From contig JAPJQL010000008.1 in assembly GCA_030825115.1 (NCBI GenBank), forward strand, positions 37,013 to 101,012: DNA of 64,000 nucleotides, given 5' to 3'. The notes beneath the pieces are model-generated. The model saw nothing but the letters and a program-made list of their open reading frames with translations. It was not told where the DNA came from and ran no database searches. This stretch comes from Lachnospiraceae bacterium (GTDB taxonomy: Bacteria; Bacillota; Clostridia; Lachnospirales; Lachnospiraceae). Positions 27,161-35,279 of the stretch are shown here, piece after piece; position 1 is the first letter of the stretch, and each line of letters starts with the position of its first letter. A program made the position numbers and the translations under genes.

Positions 27161-29431
27161 ATGTGGAAAACGGACGAGCTCGGTGCGGCAGTCATCCCGA
27201 CAATGGGGAGAAATAACTGTGGCGGCCGGTGTGTGATAAAAGCGCATGTAAAGGATGGACGGATCATAAGGATTTCTACGGATACAGCGGAAGAGGCAGG
27301 AGATACGCCGCCGCTTACTGCATGTGTGCGGGGGATGAATTACCATAAGACATTTCTGGGGGAAGACCGCCTCAAATACCCGATGAAACGGGTGGGAGAG
27401 CGGGGCGAAGGAGTTTTTGAGCGGATCAGCTGGGAAGAGGCGGTGGATACAATTGCCGGAGAGTGGGTCCGCATCCGGGATACGTATGGTCCTGGTTCGC
27501 GTTATGTAAACTATGCTACGGGCGTATCGGCGCTTTTGCGCGGGAATTCGCTGGCGAAGCGGCTGCTGGCGCTGGATGGGGGATATCTGGATTACTACAA
27601 TTCCTACAGCACGGCCTGCGTGTCCTTTACGACTCCTTATCTCTATGGGACGGCGAGAAGCGGGAGCAGTTATGATACCTGGCTGGATTCAAAATTTATC
27701 ATCTTGTGGGGGCATAATCCGGCAGAGACAAAGTTTGATGCGGGGACAATGTTTTATCTGAAAAAGGCAAAAGAGAAAGGAATCCCGATTGCAGTCGTAG
27801 ATTCGAGGGAAAATGATACCGTCCGCACACTTGGCGCACGGTGGATTCCGGTGCGCCCAAGCACGGATGCGGCGCTGATGGACGCGATGGCGTATGTGAT
27901 TTATACAAAAGGTCTGTATGACCGTACATTTATCGACCGATATTGCATTGGGTTTGATGAGGAGCATATGCCGGAAGGCGTGGACCGGAAACAGAATTAT
28001 TTTGCATATCTGACAGGGGAAACGGACGGGGTGAAAAAGACACCGGAATGGGCGGCTAAGATTACCGGAACCCCGGTGGAAGATATCCTGTGGCTGGCGC
28101 ATACCTATGCGGGGGCGAAGCCTGCGGCGCTGGTTCCGGGATATGGGGTGCAGCGCCACGGCAACGGGGAGCAGGCTACCAGGGGAGGAATCATGCTGGC
28201 ATGTCTGACCGGCAATGTCGGCGTGTGCGGCGGCTGGGCGGCCGGAAGCGGATACTGGTCGCGGCACCGCAAACCGACGATGCCTCTGGTGCGAAATCCT
28301 TATCCCTATCAGATTCCGGTATTTTTGTGGACAGATGCGGTGGTCTGTGGAAAAGGGATGACGAAACAGGACGGTGTTGTGGACACTACGAATATGGCGG
28401 GACCGGCCCGTCTGGAATCCGATATCAAGATGATTTTGAATCTGGCAGGGAACACGCTGATCAATCAGCACAGCGATATCCACAGGACGGAAGAAATCTT
28501 AAGAGATACGGGTAAATGCGAATTTATCGTATGCAGTGACCTCTTTATGACGGCAAGTGCGAAATATGCAGATATCCTGCTGCCCGGTACTTCGATGTTT
28601 GAAAGCGAAAATATTGGCATGCCGTGGGAGGCCGGGGATTTTATCGGATTTTATAATCAGGTGGTGGAACCAATCGGGGAATCCCGGTTTGAGTATGACT
28701 GGCTTGTGGAAGTTGCGGACAGGCTGGGGCTTCGGGAGGAATTTACCGAAGGGCACGATACGGTGGAAGGCTGGCTCAGGAGCCGGTATGAAGCCCTGCG
28801 GCGGCATGAGAAGGAACTGCCGGAGTATGAGGAATTGAAGGAAAAGGGGATATACCGTTACCGCGATCTTCGTCCGGTTGTGGCATTTGAAAAGCAGATC
28901 CAGAATCCGGAGGAGTTTCCTTTTCCGACGAAAAGTGGTAAGATTGAGATATTCTCAAAAGAGATTTATGAGACGGAGTATGCAGAATATGTCCCTCCGA
29001 TTCCCTGCTATGTACCTGCAAAGGAAGGGCCGGAAGACCCGCTTAAGACCCGGTATCCGCTCCAGCTTGTCGGCTGGCATACGAAACGGCGCTGCCACTC
29101 GATCCATGACAATAATATGGCAATGCACCGAATCGACCCGCAATGCCTGTGGATGAACCCGGAGGATGCAAAACGGCGAGGGATTCTGGATGGGGATATG
29201 GCAGTCGTGTGGAATGACCGTGGGGAGATTAAGATTCCAGTGAAGGTCACGGAGCGGATCGTGCCCGGGGTGACCGGGATGTCGCAGGGAGCCTGGTATC
29301 AGCCGGATGAGGGCGGTGCGGATAAAGGCGGTTCCATCAATGTGCTGACCTCCCAGCATCCGACTCCCCTGGCAAAGGGAAACCCACAGCATACGAACCT
29401 GGTAGAAGTAAGGCGGATTGAGGAATATTAG
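27161..29431 (+). CDS. DMSO-reductase-family molybdopterin oxidoreductase
   Basis: Catalytic subunit of a molybdopterin enzyme of the DmsA/TorA/biotin-sulfoxide type, 756 residues. Visible are the N-terminal cluster region [18 protein letters not shown] with later [29 protein letters not shown], a putative Mo-serine near [23 protein letters not shown], and C-terminal cofactor-binding [11 protein letters not shown]. The first cysteine expected in the [4Fe-4S] motif appears replaced (MGRNNC). No twin-arginine signal and no electron-transfer or anchor subunit follow, so it may be cytosolic. ATG 27161 has AGGGAGAGG upstream; the frame extends 5' but only over promoter and antisense sequence. Substrate unknown. 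Confidence 0.85.
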   Translation: MWKTDELGAAVIPTMGRNNCGGRCVIKAHVKDGRIIRISTDTAEEAGDTPPLTACVRGMNYHKTFLGEDRLKYPMKRVGERGEGVFERISWEEAVDTIAGEWVRIRDTYGPGSRYVNYATGVSALLRGNSLAKRLLALDGGYLDYYNSYSTACVSFTTPYLYGTARSGSSYDTWLDSKFIILWGHNPAETKFDAGTMFYLKKAKEKGIPIAVVDSRENDTVRTLGARWIPVRPSTDAALMDAMAYVIYTKGLYDRTFIDRYCIGFDEEHMPEGVDRKQNYFAYLTGETDGVKKTPEWAAKITGTPVEDILWLAHTYAGAKPAALVPGYGVQRHGNGEQATRGGIMLACLTGNVGVCGGWAAGSGYWSRHRKPTMPLVRNPYPYQIPVFLWTDAVVCGKGMTKQDGVVDTTNMAGPARLESDIKMILNLAGNTLINQHSDIHRTEEILRDTGKCEFIVCSDLFMTASAKYADILLPGTSMFESENIGMPWEAGDFIGFYNQVVEPIGESRFEYDWLVEVADRLGLREEFTEGHDTVEGWLRSRYEALRRHEKELPEYEELKEKGIYRYRDLRPVVAFEKQIQNPEEFPFPTKSGKIEIFSKEIYETEYAEYVPPIPCYVPAKEGPEDPLKTRYPLQLVGWHTKRRCHSIHDNNMAMHRIDPQCLWMNPEDAKRRGILDGDMAVVWNDRGEIKIPVKVTERIVPGVTGMSQGAWYQPDEGGADKGGSINVLTSQHPTPLAKGNPQHTNLVEVRRIEEY

Positions 29432-29463
29432 AAATGTATCATCATGGAAGAGAGGAATATGAT

Positions 29464-30135
29464 ATGGATAAGACAAAGATTTTGCAGGCAGTTGATCACA
29501 CATTACTGAGCCAGACGGCGACATGGGAGGAGATCCGGCAGATTTGTGACGATGGGATTGCCTATGGCTGTGCGTCGGTGTGCATCCCGCCTTCTTATGT
29601 GAAGCGGGCGAAAGAATATGTCGGGGATAAGATTGCCGTATGTACGGTCATCGGTTTCCCGAATGGCTATCAGACAACCCCTGTGAAGGTTGCGGAGACG
29701 GCAGATGCCGTTACAAACGGAGCAGATGAGATCGACATGGTCATCAATATCGGCGACTTAAAAGACGGACACGATGAACAGGTGGAGCAGGAAATCCGTG
29801 AGATTAAAAAAGCATGCGGCCAAAGGATTCTCAAGGTCATCATCGAGACCTGCCTCCTTACGGAAGACGAGAAGATCCGGATGTGCAGGGTGGTAACCGG
29901 GGCAGGCGCTGATTTTATCAAGACTTCGACCGGCTTTTCAACAGCAGGAGCAACGCTTGAGGATATCCTCCTGTTTGCCGGGCATGTGGGAGAAGGCGTT
30001 CAGATCAAGGCGGCCGGTGGAATCAGCTCTTTTGAGGATGGAGAACGGTTTATGCAGGCGGGAGCGTCCAGGCTGGGAACGAGCCGTTTGGTGAAACTGA
30101 TGAAGAATGACTCCGAAAATGGGGAAGGATATTGA
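29464..30135 (+). CDS. deoC: Deoxyribose-phosphate aldolase
   Basis: Class I aldolase that splits 2-deoxyribose 5-phosphate into glyceraldehyde 3-phosphate and acetaldehyde, in deoxynucleoside salvage. 223 residues. The DeoC landmarks are [44 protein letters not shown], the Schiff-base lysine in [10 protein letters not shown], and [14 protein letters not shown] precedes ATG 29464; 30 extra bases upstream in frame are not needed. It follows the molybdoenzyme by 32 bases and may be co-transcribed. Confidence 0.95.
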   Translation: MDKTKILQAVDHTLLSQTATWEEIRQICDDGIAYGCASVCIPPSYVKRAKEYVGDKIAVCTVIGFPNGYQTTPVKVAETADAVTNGADEIDMVINIGDLKDGHDEQVEQEIREIKKACGQRILKVIIETCLLTEDEKIRMCRVVTGAGADFIKTSTGFSTAGATLEDILLFAGHVGEGVQIKAAGGISSFEDGERFMQAGASRLGTSRLVKLMKNDSENGEGY

Positions 30136-30189
30136 TCCGGACGGTCCGATAGAGGGGAGAATATACCTGTCCACATTTTATAAACAAAA

Positions 30190-30287
30190 CTATCCACAGA
30201 GTTATCCACATTATCCACCGGAAATACAAGATGATTTGTGTAATTGTAGTGAATAACTAGATATAGTGGTGTGATAATTGTGGATAA
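30190..30287. other. Cluster of DnaA-box-like sequences
   Basis: Two perfect TTATCCACA boxes (30202-30210 on plus, 30279-30287 on minus) and two one-mismatch boxes (30190-30198 CTATCCACA, 30211-30219 TTATCCACC). They lie within 100 bases of AT-rich, gene-free DNA between deoC and the element's left end. The cluster may titrate or load DnaA; it is not next to dnaA in this window. Confidence 0.5.
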
Positions 30288-30370
30288 GTGGAATTGAGCA
30301 GATATAAGAATTTCCGATAAGATACGCAGGAATTCATAGAAAACAAAGTAAGAAATTATTTCGAATCCCC

Positions 30371-30399
30371 TTGAAAACCCTTCTTAACTGTGCTATCAT
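30371..30399 (+). promoter_or_regulatory. Original chromosomal promoter of the FMN-riboswitch gene, now cut off
   Basis: TTGAAA, 17 bases, TATCAT, directly upstream of the left attachment repeat. Before insertion it must have driven the riboswitch now found at 63884. It now reads into the element and meets terminators at 30588 and 30674. Confidence 0.75.
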
Positions 30400-30435
30400 G
30401 CAAATGTAAACAAAATATAAGTTCTTCGGGGCGGG
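30388..30435 (+). repeat. Left attachment repeat (attL) with truncated FMN riboswitch 5' end
   Basis: Bases 30401-30435 are identical to 63864-63898. Including the 13 bases before, 47 of 48 match. The repeat ends with TTCTTCGGGGCGGG, the conserved start of an FMN riboswitch, but the rest of the aptamer is absent here. Confidence 0.9.
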
Positions 30436-30508
30436 AAAAAGTTTATTTCAGTGAAAACCCTTATAAAATAAGGGATTGTGAGCATATTATCTCATTGTAA
30501 AAAGCAAA

Positions 30509-30528
30509 TTTACTACTATTTTACTACT
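30509..30528 (+). repeat. Left arm-type integrase sites
   Basis: TTTACTACT occurs at 30509-30517 and 30520-30528, start to start 11 bases. The same nonamer in the same orientation is at 63721 and 63733 near the right end, as expected for binding by the integrase N-terminal domain. Confidence 0.65.
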
Positions 30529-30587
30529 TTTTAAATCAAAGCTAAGAGCCTGATATGATACAACAAAACATAGGATTTGGACGACCT

Positions 30588-30637
30588 AATAAGTCCGTGA
30601 GTATGTAATTACAAGACATATTCGCGGGCTTATTTTA
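30588..30637 (+). terminator. Strong terminator shielding the left end
   Basis: A 19-bp stem (AATAAGTCCGTGAGTATGT with ACATATTCGCGGGCTTATT, some G-U) with a 9-nt loop, followed by TT. It would stop transcripts entering from the chromosomal promoter at 30371. Confidence 0.75.
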
Positions 30638-30673
30638 GCGTCTAAGATTATATCCATTCAAACAAATTATTAG

Positions 30674-30711
30674 AGGGGCAATCTCATTTTACATGGGGTT
30701 GCTCTTTTAGT
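30674..30711 (+). terminator. Second hairpin terminator before the first element gene
   Basis: AGAGGGGCAATCTCAT pairs with ATGGGGTTGCTCTTTT around a 5-nt loop. The T-rich end doubles as the tail. Confidence 0.55.
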
Positions 30712-30739
30712 ATACAAAAACAAGAAGGAGATTGAATCT

Positions 30740-30997
30740 ATGTTCGGTATAGTAACAAAGTATGATTACAACAGAGGTTTCGGATTTATCAAAGCCACCA
30801 ATGGAGAGCATTATTTCATCCATTATTCAAAACTGGATAGTGAGTATATTGCGAGGGGGTATTATGTATTCTTTAAGTCATTCATCAATGACAGGAGCGA
30901 CAGAAATGCGAAAGATGTAATCGTAATCGAAGCCAAGGAGCAGAAGAACAGCAGGAACCACAAAAAACAGGTAACAGATAACATTAAAGCAAAGTAG
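30740..30997 (+). CDS. Cold-shock-domain protein
   Basis: 85-residue single-strand nucleic-acid binding protein. The first 60 residues match the cold-shock fold with both RNP motifs: YNRGFGFI and YFIHYSKL. A charged lysine-rich tail follows. AGAAGGAG lies before ATG. It is the first gene inside the left end. In the excised circle it lies just after the integrase, next to HU. It could act as an RNA chaperone or transcription antiterminator for the element; that is inference. Confidence 0.85.
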   Translation: MFGIVTKYDYNRGFGFIKATNGEHYFIHYSKLDSEYIARGYYVFFKSFINDRSDRNAKDVIVIEAKEQKNSRNHKKQVTDNIKAK

Positions 30998-31032
30998 AAT
31001 TTTATCAGCATTAGCAAGAAAGGAATAGAAAA

Positions 31033-31467
31033 ATGAGAACAGTAAGAAATATGGACGAGTTAGCAAAGGCATTACAACCGGCATTAACAGGTATGGTGAA
31101 TCAGATGGCGGAAAGGGTGTATGAAACACTGAATTATTTTTTGAAAGATTACTATGACGGTTGGACACCAGATAGCTACCGCAGAACCGAGGCTTTCCTT
31201 CGGTCAGCGGTGAAGGTAGATGCTAAACCGTGCAAGGGTGGAGCCAAGGCATGTGTATACATAGACTACGATTCCATGAACGGCTATGTGAACGCTACTG
31301 GGTTCCAGGTTGTAGAATGGACAAATACTGGAATGCACGGTGGTTTGTCAGTAAGCCATAAGCCCCACGTGTGGGATGATACCATAAAAAATACCGTGGA
31401 GAATGGTGACTTATTAAAGTTAGCAATCCAGTATCTGAGAAACAGAGGATTTACAGTAAAGGCATGA
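31033..31467 (+). CDS. Phage-type tail/neck-like protein
   Basis: 144 residues. The pattern FLKDYYDGWTPDSYRRTEAF followed by a beta-rich domain (ACVYIDYDSMNGY) and an ending with WDDTIKN recalls small structural proteins found beside tail genes in Firmicutes prophages (HK97 gp10-like group). The match is from memory of the pattern and is not firm. No membrane segment. AAAGGAA precedes ATG. In the excised circle it would lie a few kb past the tape-measure gene, which fits a shared phage origin. Its stop at 31465-31467 overlaps the ATGATG run just ahead of HU. Confidence 0.5.
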   Translation: MRTVRNMDELAKALQPALTGMVNQMAERVYETLNYFLKDYYDGWTPDSYRRTEAFLRSAVKVDAKPCKGGAKACVYIDYDSMNGYVNATGFQVVEWTNTGMHGGLSVSHKPHVWDDTIKNTVENGDLLKLAIQYLRNRGFTVKA

Positions 31468-31481
31468 TGGAGGGAAAAACA

Positions 31482-31784
31482 ATGGCGGCAAAAGAAGAGA
31501 TAGTAACGAGGATCGCACAGAAGTCCGGTATGACAAAGAAGGTAACATATAAATTTCTGGAGGCATTTTGTGAAGTACTGATGGATACGTTGGAAAGCGG
31601 TGAGAGATTTCATCTTCATAAAATATTTTCGATGACACCAGTAGAGCATAAGGCACATACAAAGCGAAATCCCAGAACACAGGAAAAAGTGGAGATACCA
31701 GACCGAATAGAGGTTAAAACCACAATCGGCACCAAATTAATAGCGGCGGTGAATGGATACGAGGACGATTCCGCAGAGGAATAG
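31482..31784 (+). CDS. HU-family DNA-binding protein
   Basis: Histone-like DNA-bending protein of about 100 residues. It begins MAAKEEIVTRIAQKSGMTKK and has the beta-arm region FSMTPVEHKAHTKRNPRTQE, in which the family motif GRNPxTGE is present as KRNPRTQE. Start is ATG 31482 with GGAGGG upstream. A short tail after residue 90 is acidic. Likely helps compact element DNA or assist site-specific recombination or replication. The 160 bases that follow hold two small hairpins (about 31875-31925) but no gene. Confidence 0.85.
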   Translation: MAAKEEIVTRIAQKSGMTKKVTYKFLEAFCEVLMDTLESGERFHLHKIFSMTPVEHKAHTKRNPRTQEKVEIPDRIEVKTTIGTKLIAAVNGYEDDSAEE

Positions 31785-31946
31785 CATTATTTAAAATGAG
31801 GCATGAGTTTTGATATTATAGCGTTTTACAAAAATATGAGTGTTTAAAAACAAATGTTCAAATTTTTGTTTCGGGGTGGTTTTCTGCTACCCCTTAATAT
31901 CCCCGTGTCTGGGGACGTCTAGAAAATCGAAAGGAAAATCAAATAA

Positions 31947-33182
31947 ATGAATGAAAATAGCAATGAATTAAAGTTTTGCAAGAAGTGTGGGAAAATACTG
32001 CTGAAAGAAAATGTGCGTAGTTATGGTAAGTTTTGTAGTGAATGCTATAATGCCGTTAGAAGGCAAAAAAGAAAAATGACCAATATCAAACAGTTTGCGG
32101 AAGATGATTCCATGAAGGTACAGGTTCACTACAAAGAGATTCATCCGATACATATCCTTGAAACCGAACAATTAGGAATCAATCTGATTGCAGCGGATGA
32201 AGTGTTTGTCAAATTATTGGATTATAAAGATACTTGGATTTCCAACTATGGAAGAGCGATATCGTATTACAACAACAGGTATTCACTTGCCAGAAAAAAG
32301 ATTGGCAATGATGGCGATGTATGCTATCAGCTAAACAGAAATGTATTTAATGGGAAAAACTGGGTATGGAGAAAACGGACGATTGAAGCGTGGAAACTGG
32401 TGGTAAAAGAATTTATTGTAAATTACGATGTGGCCAATAATTCCTGCTGCTGGCATAGGGGAAATGATAAGGAAGATAATTACTATAAGCATCTTTACCC
32501 TTTAAACAAATACCAGTATGGGGCTGTTTTGAAGAACTATGAGGAATGCGGGGATGATTCAGAAGAATACATCATTGGCATTATTAACAGTGTTGATTAT
32601 AGACCTGATGGGTGGAATCCAGGATATATGAGAAAGTCCATGTTCGGAATCGGATATCTGGGGTGCAGCGATGTTGATGTCCAGAGTACAATATATCGTA
32701 AATGGGCTAATATGATGCAGCGGTGCTATAGTGAAGTTACCCATAGGATCAAACCATATTATAAAGATTGCAGGGTGTGCGAAGAGTGGTGGAATTTCTC
32801 AAACTTTAGGGAATGGTATCGCGAAAATGCCATTGAGGGAAGAAAATTTGACTTGGATAAGGATATTCTTATACAGGGGAACAATATTTATAGCCCACGT
32901 ACTTGTTCGCTTGTTACACATTATGCAAATACGATATTCCAGCGCAGGGGGATTGAAACAAATATCACTCAAAACAGTTCAACCGGTATGTATGATGCCG
33001 TGATGACCATTCTGGGGAAAATGAGGAAAGTAGGAACATTTGGAACCCGGGAGGATGCAGAGAAAGGAGTGAGCACATATAGGAAAGAACTTATTAATAA
33101 CTTTGCGCGGAAGAATAGAAACAAAGTACCTTACAAGGTTTGTGAAGCAATGTTGAGATGGGATACAGAGATTGCGTGTTAA
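31947..33182 (+). CDS. Zinc-ribbon protein with phage-type HNH/AP2-associated domain
   Basis: 411 residues. A four-cysteine ribbon (FCKKCGK...FCSECYN, residues 10-38) heads the protein. The C-terminal region from about 250 has the phage-typical series WANMMQRCY, CRVCEEWWNFSNFREWY, LDKDI and YSPRTC, followed by a repeat-like segment (VGTFGTREDAEKG). These patterns are seen in phage HNH or AP2-like nucleases, although a clear HNH triad is not visible. It may be a homing-type nuclease or DNA-binding protein. Weak ribosome site (AAAGGAAAA). A terminator follows. Confidence 0.55.
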   Translation: MNENSNELKFCKKCGKILLKENVRSYGKFCSECYNAVRRQKRKMTNIKQFAEDDSMKVQVHYKEIHPIHILETEQLGINLIAADEVFVKLLDYKDTWISNYGRAISYYNNRYSLARKKIGNDGDVCYQLNRNVFNGKNWVWRKRTIEAWKLVVKEFIVNYDVANNSCCWHRGNDKEDNYYKHLYPLNKYQYGAVLKNYEECGDDSEEYIIGIINSVDYRPDGWNPGYMRKSMFGIGYLGCSDVDVQSTIYRKWANMMQRCYSEVTHRIKPYYKDCRVCEEWWNFSNFREWYRENAIEGRKFDLDKDILIQGNNIYSPRTCSLVTHYANTIFQRRGIETNITQNSSTGMYDAVMTILGKMRKVGTFGTREDAEKGVSTYRKELINNFARKNRNKVPYKVCEAMLRWDTEIAC

Positions 33183-33188
33183 TATTAT

Positions 33189-33227
33189 AGGCATATCAGG
33201 TAAAGATATCTGGTATGCCTTTTTTTA
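33189..33227 (+). terminator. Terminator after the zinc-ribbon gene
   Basis: AGGCATATCAG pairs with CTGGTATGCCT around GTAAAGATAT, followed by seven T. Confidence 0.88.
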
Positions 33228-33246
33228 CAGTTTTATTGAATTTTGG

Positions 33247-33275
33247 TTGAAATGATGCTTTACTGATATTATACT
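33247..33275 (+). promoter_or_regulatory. Promoter of the membrane-protein gene
   Basis: TTGAAA, 17 bases, TATACT, 71 bases before the start of the next gene. Confidence 0.55.
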
Positions 33276-33346
33276 TATGGTAATCGGTGCACGGTTGGTA
33301 AAATATGACATGATCAAGTGAAAAGCATGGTTAAGGAAAATGAATA

Positions 33347-34006
33347 ATGTTAAGGATTATCACGGAACAGGATATTAGGGCATTATTAGATTTTGCCGAT
33401 TCAAATTTATCTACATATAAAGTGTTATATAAAAAATATGCAAACAAAAAAATGCTATATTGGGGAGCGATTCTGTTTGCGATATTAACATTTTTACTAT
33501 GTGTATTTGATTTATATATTTTGTACTGCAATACAGTTTCTATGGGTATAATTATAATCAATTTGTTTCAGCTTGTAGTATTATTATATTTGTATAGTGT
33601 TCTAAATAAGTTTAGGAGCAAGATGCTGAATCATGCTCAAATTCAAAGATTAAAGTTACTAAAGAAATTTTATCATAGCAAAAAATATACGTATCAAGAA
33701 TTGAATATTATCGTAAATATATTGGAAGATAAAATTAAAAAAAGCAAGGCGGATGTATGGAGTTTTATTATTATTTTAGGAACGCTACTATTCCCGATAT
33801 GGAATGGGTATATTGATAAGTGGTTAAATGGTGTAGAAACATCAAATATTATCTTATATATTTTTGTTAGAGCAGTGATAATATTATTCTTGATATTTTT
33901 GATTTACCTCTTATCAATACCGCTTAATTATATTCTGACATTTAGACAAAGAAAATTGAAAAATATAATTTTTCTTACGAAATACATTATGGGGGGAACG
34001 ACATGA
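33347..34006 (+). CDS. Four-helix membrane protein of unknown function
   Basis: 219 residues with two pairs of hydrophobic helices (about 38-55, 65-85, 140-160 and 170-205) separated by a basic, coiled-coil-prone cytosolic loop. No signal peptide or family motif is recognised. It is very AT-rich. AAGGAAA lies before ATG. It overlaps the next small gene by ATGA, so the two are translationally coupled and may form a membrane pair. A protective (exclusion or immunity) role is conceivable but has no support in the sequence. Confidence 0.6.
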   Translation: MLRIITEQDIRALLDFADSNLSTYKVLYKKYANKKMLYWGAILFAILTFLLCVFDLYILYCNTVSMGIIIINLFQLVVLLYLYSVLNKFRSKMLNHAQIQRLKLLKKFYHSKKYTYQELNIIVNILEDKIKKSKADVWSFIIILGTLLFPIWNGYIDKWLNGVETSNIILYIFVRAVIILFLIFLIYLLSIPLNYILTFRQRKLKNIIFLTKYIMGGTT

Positions 34007-34122
34007 ACAAAAAAGGAATGGGTACTGTAGACATTGCAATGACGATGGCAGCCCTTATGATAATAGCATTGATTTTCAGAAAACAAATTTTTAATTGTGT
34101 ACAGTGGTTTATTAATCTGTGA
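34003..34122 (+). CDS. Tiny Flp1/DUF6133-like membrane peptide (39 aa)
   Basis: 39 residues: KKGMGTVDIAMTMAALMIIA, then IFRKQIFNCVQWF. The GMGTVxIxMxxAAL pattern followed by one hydrophobic helix resembles Flp/Tad pilin-like peptides (Flp1, DUF6133) of Clostridia. GGGGGG lies eight bases before ATG, and the start overlaps the stop of the upstream membrane protein. No prepilin peptidase or Tad ATPase is nearby, so it is unlikely to build a pilus by itself. Confidence 0.5.
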   Translation: MNKKGMGTVDIAMTMAALMIIALIFRKQIFNCVQWFINL

Positions 34123-34252
34123 TTTATCATCTAAAGAAGGACAAAAGTTTTTAATACATAATTGGGTGAATATCAAAAGCTATACGTATACCGGAAAGTC
34201 GGAAAATCTGTAAAACCAATTTAAGGTATCTGGTTTTATCGTCCTCCTGCCG

Positions 34253-34483
34253 TTACAACCTCTGGTCATCCTCAGATGGCACATAGATAGCAATATCCTG
34301 TAAACGACAGTCCAGGATTCGGCATAAGTCGTTTAATGTTGTTGTAGTGAGTGGCTTATTGTGTCTCAGTTTATGAAGCGTGGAATTTGAAATATGATGT
34401 GTCTGTACCAACGTATATGTCGTTTCGCTGGACTGAGCCAGCGTTTCCCAAAATGGCTTATAGTCAATCAATGTTACGCCCAC
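34253..34483 (-). CDS. Cro/CI-type helix-turn-helix regulator (YozG-like)
   Basis: 76-residue regulator almost entirely made of an XRE domain: LVQTHHISNSTLHKLRHNKP as the helix-turn-helix, then TTTTLNDLCRILDCRLQDIA. It faces left, against most element genes. The TTLxxLCxILDCxLxDI pattern is typical of small chromosomal or ICE XRE proteins. Its operator was not identified. The roughly 130 bases to its left contain no gene. Confidence 0.8.
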   Translation of the reverse strand: MGVTLIDYKPFWETLAQSSETTYTLVQTHHISNSTLHKLRHNKPLTTTTLNDLCRILDCRLQDIAIYVPSEDDQRL

Positions 34484-34526
34484 CTATCTGTATAGTCTGA
34501 TTAAAGAATAGTATATGGTTTCTTAG

Positions 34527-34625
34527 TTGACTATGGTCGGTATAGAGACTATAATTAAAGCGGAATGGGACAGGGGCATAAAATTCCCACCCTAGTGATA
34601 AGTCAACAGGGTGGGAATTTAATTT
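34527..34625 (+). ncRNA. Candidate short RNA: promoter followed at once by a terminator
   Basis: TTGACT, 17 bases, TATAAT at 34527-34555 would start RNA near 34562. A 13-bp hairpin (AAATTCCCACCCT / AGGGTGGGAATTT, 34586-34625) follows directly, giving an RNA of about 60 nt with no reading frame. The same hairpin probably also terminates the leftward ribbon-helix-helix gene, so the RNA is only a candidate. Confidence 0.4.
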
Positions 34626-34646
34626 CATGTGAAGTATATTATCTGG

Positions 34647-34805
34647 TCAACGTTTATTTATGCAATTCTTATCATTTAGGTACTCTTTCAAAATCATGTT
34701 AATATACTGGCTAAAAGACCTATCGTCTTCCTCGGCCAATTCCTTAATCCGTATTATTATATCGGAGTCTAATGTTATACTAACTTTCTCTTTTAGTGGT
34801 TTCAT
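34647..34805 (-). CDS. Ribbon-helix-helix (Arc/CopG-type) DNA-binding protein
   Basis: 52 residues from ATG 34805: a basic N-terminus, the beta strand KVSITLDSDI, then two helices (IRIKELAEEDDRSFSQYINM and ILKEYLN). This is a standard RHH fold used in plasmid copy control, partition and antitoxins. GGTGAT lies upstream of the ATG; an in-frame ATG at 34829 is a weaker alternative. No toxin partner is adjacent. It faces left and shares its terminator region with the candidate small RNA. Confidence 0.75.
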   Translation of the reverse strand: MKPLKEKVSITLDSDIIIRIKELAEEDDRSFSQYINMILKEYLNDKNCINKR

Positions 34806-34908
34806 GTGTTTATCACCATCCTTAAGCAATATTGTATCATTAGAGGGGATATTATATTGCTAGGTGGTATAAAATATGATAAAGTAGTATTGAGTGCTGG
34901 AGGGTATT

Positions 34909-35106
34909 ATGGGTGATAAGTTTGCGAAAATGCCAATAGAATTAGGCGGTATGGAAGTAGAGTTAAGCATCGATGACATTAAAAAAGTTATAGATTTTTT
35001 AAACAAGTCGGATTATGAATTTTATAGTGAAATGAGAGCTGAAATGTCAGAGGAAGAATTCGAGGAATATTGCAAGGAATTTCCAGAAGCAAGGATGGTA
35101 CTTTGA
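34909..35106 (+). CDS. Small acidic protein of unknown function (65 aa)
   Basis: Begins MGDKFAKMPIELGGMEVELS and is rich in glutamate (SEMRAEMSEEEFEEYCKEFP), mostly helical by appearance. GGAGGG lies before ATG 34909. It is divergent from the ribbon-helix-helix gene. No family recognised. An acidic DNA-mimic role is possible but unsupported. The next 170 bases have no gene. Confidence 0.5.
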   Translation: MGDKFAKMPIELGGMEVELSIDDIKKVIDFLNKSDYEFYSEMRAEMSEEEFEEYCKEFPEARMVL

Positions 35107-35279
35107 AACGGGGTATCCTATGGAGATCAGGTACTTAAAGTTTGAAATGAAAAAATCCCCCCTATGATTACAAATTGAAGGTTACAAACAGGTGGAAAAA
35201 TGATGATGGATGATGTATAGTAGAACTAACATAATTGTGTAGAAGGGGGATTTGATGTGAAAAGGAGAGGTATGATATT

